A stretch of 64,000 nt of DNA from Yoonia litorea (GTDB lineage Bacteria > Pseudomonadota > Alphaproteobacteria > Rhodobacterales > Rhodobacteraceae). A program made the position numbers and the translations under genes. The notes under the pieces are model-generated. The model ran no database searches and was not told the origin of the DNA. It saw only the letters and a program-made list of their open reading frames with translations. The DNA lies in assembly GCF_900114675.1 (NCBI RefSeq), contig NZ_FOZM01000003.1, forward strand, positions 186,001 through 250,000, written 5' to 3'. Position 1 is the stretch's first letter; every line of letters starts with the position of its first letter. Below, piece by piece: positions 8,533 to 16,402 of the stretch.

Positions 8533-9693
8533 ATGCACTTCGGCCTCACCGACGAACAACAGATGATCGTCGATACCGTGCGCACATTCGTCGAGAACGA
8601 AATCTATCCCCACGAAGACCTTGTCGAGCGCACAGGTGAAGTCCCCAAAGAGGTCGCTGACGAGATCAAGCGCAAGACGATTGAACTAGGCTTCTATGCC
8701 TGCAATTTTCCTGAAAGTGTCGGTGGCGCGGGCCTGTCCCATTTGGAATTCGCGCTGGTCGAGCGTGAGTTGGGGCGCGGGTCTATGGCGCTCAACCATT
8801 TCTTTGGGCGGCCTCAGAACATCCTGATGGCCTGCGAGGGTGACCAGAAAGACCGCTATCTTTTGCCTGCGGTGCGCGGGGAACGGATGGACGCGCTCGC
8901 CATGACCGAACCCGACGCCGGATCGGATGTGCGGGGCATGAAATGCACGGCGGTCCGGCAGGGCGGCGATTGGGTGCTGAACGGGTCGAAGCACTTCATT
9001 TCAGGCGCGGATCACGCGGATTTCTTCATCGTCTTCGTGGCCACCGGCGTTGATGAAACCACACGCGGACCCAAAAAGCGGATTACCGCCTTCCTTGTGG
9101 ATCGCGGCACGCCTGGCTTCGAGGTGCGCGAAGGCTACAAGTCCGTCAGCCACCGTGGCTACAAGAACTGCGTCCTGAATTTTGACGACTGCCGCCTGTC
9201 TCATGCGCAAGTATTGGGCGAGGTGGACGGCGGTTTTGCGGTGATGAACGAATGGCTCTATGCCACGCGGATCACGGTCGCCACCATGTCTGTGGGCCGC
9301 GCGCGGCGCTGCTTTGACTACGCGCTCTCTTACGCGGCTGAGCGCAAGCAATTCGGCCAGCCCATCGGCAAGTTTCAGGGCGTCAGCTTTCAGATTGCCG
9401 ATATGATCACCGAGATCGACGCCGCCGATCTGCTGACCCTGAACGCGGCTTGGCGGCTTGATCAGGGCCTGCCCGCCAATCGTGAAATCGCCTCCGCCAA
9501 GGTCTACGCCACAGAAATGCTTGCCCGCGTGACAGACGCGACGCTGCAAATTTACGGTGGCATGGGGCTGATGAATGACTTCCCCATCGAGCGTTTCTGG
9601 CGCGACGCCCGCGTCGAACGTATCTGGGACGGCACCTCGGAAATCCAGCGCCACATCATCAGCCGCGAGCTCCTGCGGCCTCTGGGCGCCTGA
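8533..9693 (+). CDS. Acyl-CoA dehydrogenase, probably acting on a betainyl-CoA
   Basis: FAD enzyme of 386 residues that introduces a double bond into an acyl-CoA. The N-terminal helical domain (LTDEQQMIVDTVRTFVENEI), the FAD loop AMTEPDAGSDVRG, the RKQFGQPIGKFQ segment and the C-terminal IYGGMGLMNDFPIERFWRDAR are all present. The position of the medium-chain family's catalytic Glu (YEGT) reads WDGT, so Asp replaces Glu. GGGAGG precedes the ATG. It overlaps the next gene, an acyl-CoA ligase, by one base, and a CaiD homologue ends the operon. By context the likely substrate is gamma-butyrobetainyl-CoA or a related trimethylammonium acyl-CoA; a branched or short acyl-CoA cannot be excluded. Confidence 0.85.
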   Translation: MHFGLTDEQQMIVDTVRTFVENEIYPHEDLVERTGEVPKEVADEIKRKTIELGFYACNFPESVGGAGLSHLEFALVERELGRGSMALNHFFGRPQNILMACEGDQKDRYLLPAVRGERMDALAMTEPDAGSDVRGMKCTAVRQGGDWVLNGSKHFISGADHADFFIVFVATGVDETTRGPKKRITAFLVDRGTPGFEVREGYKSVSHRGYKNCVLNFDDCRLSHAQVLGEVDGGFAVMNEWLYATRITVATMSVGRARRCFDYALSYAAERKQFGQPIGKFQGVSFQIADMITEIDAADLLTLNAAWRLDQGLPANREIASAKVYATEMLARVTDATLQIYGGMGLMNDFPIERFWRDARVERIWDGTSEIQRHIISRELLRPLGA

Positions 9694-11723
9694 TGGATCG
9701 CCTCGGGCGGCTTTTCCGCCCCAAGTCCATCGTGGTCATCGGCGGCGGCGCATGGGGCGAGGCCGTGCTCCGGCAATGCCAGAAGATCGGCTTTGCCGGA
9801 GACCTCTGGATGGTGCATCCGACAAAGGAGGACATCGCGGGTCTGATTCCTTATCGGTCGATTGCCGACCTGCCTCACGCTCCTGATGCGGCCTATGTCG
9901 CGGTCAACCGCCTTGCCACTATCGATGTGATCCGAGACCTTGCCGCTATGGGTGCAGGTGGCGCGGTCTGCTTTGCATCGGGTTTCAAGGAGGCCTCCGC
10001 CGAGGACGCCGACGGCACCAATTTCCAGACGGCCTTGCTGGAGGCCGCAGGCGATATGCCGATTATTGGTCCCAACTGCTATGGGTTCCTCAACTACCGC
10101 GACGGCGTTACTCTCTGGCCTGACCAGCACGGCGGCAAGCGGGTCGAAAGCGGTGTGGCCCTGATCACCCAGTCCTCGAATGTCGCGATCAATCTGACCA
10201 TGCAGAAACGCGGGTTGCCTATTGCCTATGTGGTAACCGTCGGCAATCAGGCGCAGACGGGGCTGTCAGAGGTCGGCAAGTCGCTACTCTCGGATCCAAA
10301 GGTCACGGCTCTCGGGCTTTATATTGAAGGCATCGACGACCTCGCGGGCTTCACCGAACTTGCGCATTACGCACAAAGCATCGGCAAACCTATCGTCGCG
10401 CTCAAGATCGGTCGGTCCGAGCAGGCACAAAAGGCCGCCGTGTCGCACACCGCCTCGCTCGCGGGCAGCGACGCAGGCGCGGACGCACTTCTGGCACGGC
10501 TGGGCGTGGGACGGGTGCGGTCGCTCTCTGCGCTGCTGGAGTCGCTGAAACTGCTGCATGTCCTAGGGCCGCTGCCCTCAACCGCGATTGCATCAATGTC
10601 GTGTTCGGGCGGCGAAGCAAGCCTGATGGCCGATACCGCCCATGGCACAGAAATCAGCTTCCCATCGCTCACTGACACGCAGCGCCAGCAGCTGCGCGCC
10701 ACCCTCGGCCTGCTGGTCGCCCTGTCGAATCCGCTCGACTACCACACCTTCATCTGGGGCAACGAGGACGCCATGGCCGCGACCTTCACCGCCATGATGA
10801 CGCCCGCCGTGGCACTCGGGATTGTGATCCTCGACTTCCCCCGCCCCGACCGCTGCACCCATCCCGATTGGGATCTCGTCTGCAACGCCGTGGCCCGCGC
10901 GCAAGAGGCCAGCTGCCAGCCCGTCGCGATCCTTGGCTCGTTGGTCGAGAACATCCCCGAAGAGGTCGCCGAACGGCTCATCACCCAAGGCATCCTGCCA
11001 TTCTGCGGGCTGGACGAGGCGCTGGAGGCGATCACTGTTGCAGCTTCCCTCGGGCGCATCGCGCCAGACTGGACACCAGCACCGCCACCAGTGATTCGCG
11101 CTGGCCAAACCCTCACCGAAGCCGAGGCCAAAGCCGCCCTAAGCGCCCACGGCATCCGCACACCAACCGCGATCCGGACTACGCGCGCTATCCTCTCAGA
11201 GGTAGCCGCGCAGCTCACCTATCCCGTGGTCCTCAAAGGCGAAGGCATCACGCATAAGACCGAGGCAGGGGCTGTGGCGCTCAATCTCGCTACACCGGAA
11301 GCGGTGAAAAATGCCGCCGTCGCCATGCCAACTGACAGCTTCCTTCTGGAAGAGATGATCACTGGCACGGTTGCGGAACTCCTGATCGGCGTGGTCCTCG
11401 ACCCCGCACATGGCTACGTGCTGACCCTCGCCGCAGGGGGCACTCTGACGGAAATCCTGAACGACAGCGTCAGCCTGATCCTGCCTGTCAGCGATGACGA
11501 TATCGGGCGAGCCCTCGCGCATCTCCGCATCGCCCCGCTGCTGCGAGGCTACCGCGGGGCATCACCCGCCAATCTGCAATCCATCATCGACTCTGTCCTC
11601 GCACTGCAGGACTATGTGCTGACACACCACCCCTATGAGGTCGAAATCAACCCGCTGATGTGTGGGTCCGACCATGCCACCGCCGCCGACGCCCTTATCA
11701 CGACAGGAGAGCCCGATGACTGA
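9693..11723 (+). CDS. ADP-forming acyl-CoA ligase (acetate--CoA ligase family), fused subunits
   Basis: Makes an acyl-CoA from a carboxylate, CoA and ATP with release of ADP and phosphate. The 676-residue chain has the fused alpha-beta layout: CoA-binding Rossmann domain (residues 1-130, SIVVIGGGAWGEAVL), succinyl-CoA-ligase-like flavodoxin domains (about 150-450) with the phosphohistidine segment AAVSHTASLAGSDAG, and an ATP-grasp domain (about 470-676; LTYPVVLKGEGITHKTEAGAV, EVEINPLM). It is translationally coupled on both sides: one-base overlap with the dehydrogenase, eight-base overlap with caiD. In this operon it probably activates carnitine, crotonobetaine or gamma-butyrobetaine, a job done in enterics by the AMP-type ligase CaiC. 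Substrate is inferred. Confidence 0.85.
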   Translation: MDRLGRLFRPKSIVVIGGGAWGEAVLRQCQKIGFAGDLWMVHPTKEDIAGLIPYRSIADLPHAPDAAYVAVNRLATIDVIRDLAAMGAGGAVCFASGFKEASAEDADGTNFQTALLEAAGDMPIIGPNCYGFLNYRDGVTLWPDQHGGKRVESGVALITQSSNVAINLTMQKRGLPIAYVVTVGNQAQTGLSEVGKSLLSDPKVTALGLYIEGIDDLAGFTELAHYAQSIGKPIVALKIGRSEQAQKAAVSHTASLAGSDAGADALLARLGVGRVRSLSALLESLKLLHVLGPLPSTAIASMSCSGGEASLMADTAHGTEISFPSLTDTQRQQLRATLGLLVALSNPLDYHTFIWGNEDAMAATFTAMMTPAVALGIVILDFPRPDRCTHPDWDLVCNAVARAQEASCQPVAILGSLVENIPEEVAERLITQGILPFCGLDEALEAITVAASLGRIAPDWTPAPPPVIRAGQTLTEAEAKAALSAHGIRTPTAIRTTRAILSEVAAQLTYPVVLKGEGITHKTEAGAVALNLATPEAVKNAAVAMPTDSFLLEEMITGTVAELLIGVVLDPAHGYVLTLAAGGTLTEILNDSVSLILPVSDDDIGRALAHLRIAPLLRGYRGASPANLQSIIDSVLALQDYVLTHHPYEVEINPLMCGSDHATAADALITTGEPDD

Positions 11724-12501
11724 CAGCCCGATCAAGACCACACGGCGCGGCCATGTCCTTGAAGTGACACTCGACCGGCCCAAGGCCAACGCGATCGACT
11801 TGGTGACCAGCCGGATTATGGGGGAGATCTTTACCGACTTCCGCGATGATCCCGACCTGCGCGTGGCGCTTGTGACGGCTGCGGGCGATAAATTCTTCTG
11901 CCCCGGTTGGGATCTGAAAGCAGCCGCTGAGGGCGACGCAGTTGACGGTGACTACGGCAAGGGCGGCTTTGGCGGCTTGCAGGAGTTGCGCGGGCTGAAC
12001 AAGCCGGTGATCATGGCGATCAATGGCATCTGCTGCGGGGGTGGGCTGGAACTGGCGCTCTCGGGTGACATCCTGCTCGCCGCGGACCATGCCACCTTTG
12101 CCCTGCCGGAAATCCGGTCCGGCACCGTGGCCGACGCGGCTTCGGTTAAATTGCCCAAGCGCATCCCCTATCACATCGCGATGGAAATGCTCCTGACAGG
12201 GCGCTGGATCGACGCCGAAGAAGCCGCCCGCTGGGGCCTCATCAACCGCGTGGTGCCTGCGGATCAGCTTATGGCAGAGGCACGCAAGATGGCCGACCTC
12301 ATCGCCTCGGGGCCACCGCTGGTCTATGCCGCGCTGAAAGAGATCGTGCGCGAGGCCGAGGACATGAAGTTCCAGGACGCCATGAACAAGATTACCAAGA
12401 GCCAGTTTGAAACGGTGGAGCGACTCTATCGGTCGGAGGACCAGAAAGAAGGCGCACGCGCCTTTGCCGAGAAACGTGATCCGGTCTGGAAGGGGCGGTA
12501 G
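11716..12501 (+). CDS. caiD: Carnitinyl-CoA dehydratase / crotonobetainyl-CoA hydratase
   Basis: Enoyl-CoA hydratase-family enzyme interconverting crotonobetainyl-CoA and L-carnitinyl-CoA. The 261-residue length equals the E. coli enzyme as I recall it. Shared stretches include LEVTLDRPKANAID, FRDDPDLRVA, the signature GWDLKAAAEG and the identical C-terminal ending FAEKRDPVWKGR. The oxyanion-hole region CGGGLELALSGD is intact. The ATG at 11716 follows AGGAG and overlaps the ligase gene by eight bases; an earlier in-frame ATG lies inside the ligase gene. Last gene of the three-gene operon. Confidence 0.9.
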   Translation: MTDSPIKTTRRGHVLEVTLDRPKANAIDLVTSRIMGEIFTDFRDDPDLRVALVTAAGDKFFCPGWDLKAAAEGDAVDGDYGKGGFGGLQELRGLNKPVIMAINGICCGGGLELALSGDILLAADHATFALPEIRSGTVADAASVKLPKRIPYHIAMEMLLTGRWIDAEEAARWGLINRVVPADQLMAEARKMADLIASGPPLVYAALKEIVREAEDMKFQDAMNKITKSQFETVERLYRSEDQKEGARAFAEKRDPVWKGR

Positions 12502-12669
12502 ACGGTTTGTCGCAGGGGGCGGGCAGGCCAAGACCAGACAGCAACGTCAAAAACATAATACAAATCAGCATCTTAAAATAAACCAACAAAAATAATCAGG
12601 AATACTTGCTATTTCCGATACTTTTTGTCAGGTTCCGCCGCGTGATAAACATCAACGCAGGGGAAACAA

Positions 12670-13701
12670 ATGCGTCCATCACTGAAAGCTTCTCTGGCCG
12701 TGACCACCGCTGTTGCGTCGCTGGCCTCCGGCGTCGCAGCCTATGCTGACGGCGAACTGAACCTCTACTCGTCGCGTCACTACGACACTGATGAGCGTCT
12801 GTATTCTGACTTCACAGATATGACAGGCATCACCATCAACCGCATCGAAGGCAACGCCGACGAGCTGATTGCCAGAATGCAGGCCGAAGGTGCGAACTCG
12901 CCAGCCGATATCCTGTTGACCGTCGACAGCTCACGTCTTGAGCGCGCCAAGGACGCTGGCATCCTCCAATCCGTTGACAGCGACGTGCTCGAAGCACGCA
13001 TTCCGCAAAACCTGCAGGACGCCGACAACCAGTGGTTTGGCTTCAGCCAGCGTGCGCGGATCATCTTCTACGACAAGAACGACGTCGAAAATCCGCCAAT
13101 GGATTACGTTTCACTCGCTGACCCGGCTTACGAAGGCATGGTCTGCCATCGGTCATCCACCAACGTCTATTCGCAAAGCCTTCTGTCGGCCGTGATTGAG
13201 AACCATGGAGAAGAAGCTGCGAAAGAATGGGCGCAAGGCATGGTCAACAACTTCGCTCGCGATCCACAAGGGGGCGATACTGACCAGTTGCGCGGTTTGG
13301 TCTCTGGTGAATGCGATATCTCGATCTCGAACACCTACTACTTCGCCCGCGCGCTCCGGAAAGACGTAGACGGTCTCGGTGCCGAAGATATGGCAAACAT
13401 CGGCTGGGTTTTCCCTGCCCAGAACGCGGAAGGGGCGCATATGAACCTCTCCGGCGGTGGCGTGGCTGCCAACGCACCAAACCGCGACAATGCCATCCTG
13501 TTCCTTGAGTACCTCGCCTCAGATCAGGCGCAGGAGTACTTCAGCGCAGGTAACGACGAATATCCAGGCGTGCCTGGCGTGGGTCTTGCGCCATCAGTTG
13601 CCGCATTGGGTCTCTTCCGCCCCGACGCGGTTGATCTGAGCGCCGTTGCCAAGAACGTCCCAACCGCGCAGCGCATCTTTAATGAGGTTGGCTGGGAATA
13701 A
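12670..13701 (+). CDS. fbpA: Periplasmic ferric-iron-binding protein of an ABC transporter
   Basis: Exported solute-binding protein (343 residues) of the FbpA/FutA family that captures ferric iron. A signal peptide covers about residues 1-26 (KASLAVTTAVASLASGVAAYA), and the mature protein starts GELNLYSSRHYDTDERLY, typical of the family. The tyrosine pair in NTYYFARAL matches the iron-coordinating tyrosines of relatives. Monocistronic, ending in a strong terminator. The permease gene lies beyond it on the opposite strand rather than in an operon, and no cognate ATPase is in the window. Upstream (12502-12669) is AT-rich; I cannot name a specific iron box. Confidence 0.88.
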   Translation: MRPSLKASLAVTTAVASLASGVAAYADGELNLYSSRHYDTDERLYSDFTDMTGITINRIEGNADELIARMQAEGANSPADILLTVDSSRLERAKDAGILQSVDSDVLEARIPQNLQDADNQWFGFSQRARIIFYDKNDVENPPMDYVSLADPAYEGMVCHRSSTNVYSQSLLSAVIENHGEEAAKEWAQGMVNNFARDPQGGDTDQLRGLVSGECDISISNTYYFARALRKDVDGLGAEDMANIGWVFPAQNAEGAHMNLSGGGVAANAPNRDNAILFLEYLASDQAQEYFSAGNDEYPGVPGVGLAPSVAALGLFRPDAVDLSAVAKNVPTAQRIFNEVGWE

Positions 13702-13725
13702 GGCCCCACGCATCCACTCTAAACT

Positions 13726-13753
13726 GGGCGTCACTGCGGTGACGCCCTTTTTT
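13726..13753 (+). terminator. Rho-independent terminator of fbpA
   Basis: Nine-base-pair perfect stem GGGCGTCAC (13726-13734) with GTGACGCCC (13739-13747), tetraloop TGCG, followed directly by a run of T residues. It lies 24 bases after the fbpA stop and just before the end of the convergent permease gene. Confidence 0.9.
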
Positions 13754-13784
13754 GTTCACGTTAGTTGCTTCTGGGATGGCCTTA

Positions 13785-15443
13785 TCAAGCACGGCCTTTG
13801 CCGATCCGGCGGCACAGCAGAACGACAGGGATCAACCCGATAGCGGCAATCACAAGGCTCGGCACCGCCGCCCCTTCGAGCCGCTCGTCAGAAGCGAGGC
13901 GATAGGCCTGCACTGCCAGCGTGTCATAGTTGAAGGGGCGCATGATTAGGGTGGCGGGTAGCTCTTTCATCACATCGACAAACACGATCAGCCCTGCCGT
14001 CAGCAGGCTAGTGCGCAAGAGGGGAAGATGAATCCTGCGCACCATCCCCGGCATGTCTTGCCCGAGTGTGCGCGCGGCGGCATCCATATTGGTGCCGACG
14101 CTGGCGATCCCGCCTTCATAAGCGCCGATCGCAGCCGCCAAGAAGCGGATCAGATAGGCAAAGATCAGAAGCCAGATCGAGCCGGTAAACAGCAGACCCG
14201 TCGAGATGTCGAAATTGGCCCGCATCCATGCATCCAGAGTGTTGTCAAACGCCGCGAAAGGCACCAACAGCCCTACAGCAATAACACCACCCGGCACCGC
14301 ATAGCCGATCCGCGCCAGATAGAGTGCTGCGCCGGTGGTCCGGCTATCCTTCGCTCGGTGCAGTGTGCCAAGGACGAGGGCTGCAAAAACGGCAAGTGCC
14401 GCCGCGATACTCGCCAACATCAACGAATTTCGGATGAAGCCTAGATAGCGAGGGCTGAGAAGGTCTTGTTCCGATCCAACTGCCATTGTGCCCAAAGCCG
14501 CAACTGGCAAGATAACTCCCATGAGAATTGGCAAGAAGCAGAAGAAGCTCGCGACAATCCTTTGTGTGCCGCTCAGCTTGATCCTTTGCATCGGCGCATT
14601 CCGGCGTCCGTTTGCGTACTTTGCGCCGCCGCGTGATGTTCGCTCGAGAATTGCCAGGAATAATGCAAAGGCGAGCAATCCCAGGGCGAGTTGCGCAGCT
14701 GCGGCCCGGTCGGCCATCGTGAACCAGCTCGTGTAAATCCCGACAGCAAAGGTCTGCACGCCGAAGTAGGCAACCGTGCCAAAATCGGCAATCGTCTCCA
14801 TCGCAACAAGCATAACGCCTGATGCAATAGCTGGACGTGCCATAGGGAGCGAAACAAAAAAGAAGGCATTGAGCGGAGACTGCCCCAATACCCGCGCCGC
14901 CAAAAAGGTGCTCGCCCCTTGGGCTGCAAACGCAGCGCGCGCGAGCAGATAAACATATGGATAAAGCACCAAAGTCAGCATCAGTGCTGCACCGCCTAAC
15001 GACCGGATTTCAGGGAACCAGTAGTCGCGTGGCCCCCATCCTGTCAGGTCCCGCAGCGTTGTTTGTACTATACCCGGATGGTCAAGAACGTGCGTATATC
15101 CATAGGCCAGCACATATGCCGGAAACGCCAGTGGCAGTGCCAGTGCGATTTCCATCCACCGTCTCCCCGGAAACTCTGTCATGGTCACCAACCATGCGGC
15201 CCCGGCCCCGATTGCCGCGCTGCCGATCATCACAAGTGCGACAAGGATCACGGTTGTCAGAGTGTAGCGGCCCAAGACCGTGTCAGCCAAATGGGCCAAC
15301 GTATCAAATGACCCGGATGCAGCTGCCGTGATCACCCCGATGTAAGGAATAACGCAAATGATAGTGACCAGAACGGCAACCACGCCGAAGACACGTGTCA
15401 TCGGCGACTTACTTTTCCGGGGTCTGAACGCGGTGGTTGTCAT
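13785..15443 (-). CDS. fbpB: Ferric-iron ABC transporter permease, two fused domains
   Basis: Inner-membrane permease (552 residues) of the FbpB family, with two binding-protein-dependent transport domains in one chain and about twelve predicted membrane helices. Each half has a loop typical for ATPase contact: the N-terminal half around ARVLGQSPLNAFFFVSLPMARPAI and the C-terminal half around AARTLGQDMPGMVRRIHLPLLRTSLL. It probably moves iron delivered by the binding protein encoded convergently at 12670-13701. The ATPase must be encoded elsewhere. Nothing distinctive seen in its 5' region to 15599. Confidence 0.9.
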   Translation of the reverse strand: MTTTAFRPRKSKSPMTRVFGVVAVLVTIICVIPYIGVITAAASGSFDTLAHLADTVLGRYTLTTVILVALVMIGSAAIGAGAAWLVTMTEFPGRRWMEIALALPLAFPAYVLAYGYTHVLDHPGIVQTTLRDLTGWGPRDYWFPEIRSLGGAALMLTLVLYPYVYLLARAAFAAQGASTFLAARVLGQSPLNAFFFVSLPMARPAIASGVMLVAMETIADFGTVAYFGVQTFAVGIYTSWFTMADRAAAAQLALGLLAFALFLAILERTSRGGAKYANGRRNAPMQRIKLSGTQRIVASFFCFLPILMGVILPVAALGTMAVGSEQDLLSPRYLGFIRNSLMLASIAAALAVFAALVLGTLHRAKDSRTTGAALYLARIGYAVPGGVIAVGLLVPFAAFDNTLDAWMRANFDISTGLLFTGSIWLLIFAYLIRFLAAAIGAYEGGIASVGTNMDAAARTLGQDMPGMVRRIHLPLLRTSLLTAGLIVFVDVMKELPATLIMRPFNYDTLAVQAYRLASDERLEGAAVPSLVIAAIGLIPVVLLCRRIGKGRA

Positions 15444-15599
15444 GCCTCGGACCTACTCTGCAGGCGCGTTCTGAGCAAGTTGACAAGACGACCGATGCGG
15501 CACTAGCACGCATACCGATGCACCAAAGTGACGCAGTTGTGTCTGGTGACTTCTGACGCGTCATGTTTCACTGCGCGCGAAAACTTGATGAGGCGTTTG

Positions 15600-16319
15600 A
15601 TGTTCAGAAAAATTGGTTTGGCGTGTGCTTTGGCTGTGTGGCCACTTTCCGCTGTTGCGCAAGAGCTGTCAGAAGACCGGGTCAAGGAGCTTGCGCTACA
15701 GGCCATCCTTGAAAACCCGCAGATCATCATAGAGGCTGTCGCCATCCTTGAGCAGGAACGACAAGCTGCACAGATGGCCGCTGGTGCTCAGGTCTTGCAA
15801 GAACGCCGCGACTTTCTGGAAGGTGACCCCAATGCGCCATACGTAGGCGCCGAAGAGCCGACAGCCATCGTGGTCGAGTTCTTCGACTACAACTGCCCTT
15901 ACTGCAAACGCGCTGCGGCCGATGTGAAGGCGTTGTTGGGTGACGATGAAGATGTCCGTGTCGTCTATCGTGAATGGCCAATTTTGGGTGAAGGTTCGGT
16001 CTTTGCGGCGCGCGCTGCACTTGCTGCCCGTGAACAGGGAAAATACGAGGAAATGCATTGGGCGCTGATGGAACTTCGCGGCCGGGCCGAGGAGGCGTCC
16101 ATCATCGCGGCTGCACGTGATCTTGGGCTTGATATCGACCGGCTACGTGCTGACATGGAAAGCGCGGCTGTGACGACGCACATTGAGGACACCCGCGAAC
16201 TCGCGCAGGCGCTTGGAATTACCGGGACACCCGCGTTCGTCATCGGCGATGCGGTCGTACCAGGAGCAGTTCCGCTTGAGGATTTGCAGAGTTTTGTTGC
16301 GCAGGCCCGTTCTGAGTAG
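15600..16319 (+). CDS. ScsC/DsbA-like periplasmic thiol-disulfide protein
   Basis: Thioredoxin-fold oxidoreductase or isomerase secreted to the periplasm, 239 residues. Signal peptide about residues 1-20 (IGLACALAVWPLSAVA), then an N-terminal helix (SEDRVKELALQAILENPQII) as in ScsC-type proteins, where it mediates oligomerisation. Catalytic CPYC is Cys99-Cys102 (FFDYNCPYCK) and the cis-Pro loop is ITGTPAF. The ATG at 15600 is chosen because GAGG lies six bases upstream; in-frame ATGs at 15528 and 15588 are possible. It stands just upstream of copA, fitting a copper-linked thiol role as in the scs system, but a separate promoter lies between them. Confidence 0.85.
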   Translation: MFRKIGLACALAVWPLSAVAQELSEDRVKELALQAILENPQIIIEAVAILEQERQAAQMAAGAQVLQERRDFLEGDPNAPYVGAEEPTAIVVEFFDYNCPYCKRAAADVKALLGDDEDVRVVYREWPILGEGSVFAARAALAAREQGKYEEMHWALMELRGRAEEASIIAAARDLGLDIDRLRADMESAAVTTHIEDTRELAQALGITGTPAFVIGDAVVPGAVPLEDLQSFVAQARSE

Positions 16320-16339
16320 CGAGTCTTGAAAGGTCCCCC

Positions 16340-16370
16340 TTGACCTTCCAGTGAGTGGAACCTTTATGTA
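16340..16370 (+). promoter_or_regulatory. CueR-type (MerR family) promoter of copA
   Basis: TTGACC (-35, 16340-16345) and TATGTA or TTATGT (-10, 16364-16370) are separated by 18-19 bases, the stretched spacing that MerR-family activators correct. The spacer carries the inverted repeat TTCCA (16346-16350) and TGGAA (16356-16360) in the context ACCTTCCA..TGGAACCT, close to known CueR boxes. Confidence 0.75.
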
Positions 16371-16402
16371 GGTGGCGACCGGAACAACAGGACGCCGCCA
16401 AA

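Noticed and set aside
12502..12669. AT-rich stretch before fbpA as a possible Fur, Mur or Irr box
   Set aside because: I could not find a convincing palindrome matching known alphaproteobacterial iron boxes.
13785..15443. Frameshift or fusion suspected in the 552-residue iron permease
   Set aside because: FbpB-type permeases normally contain two transport domains in one chain; the length is standard.
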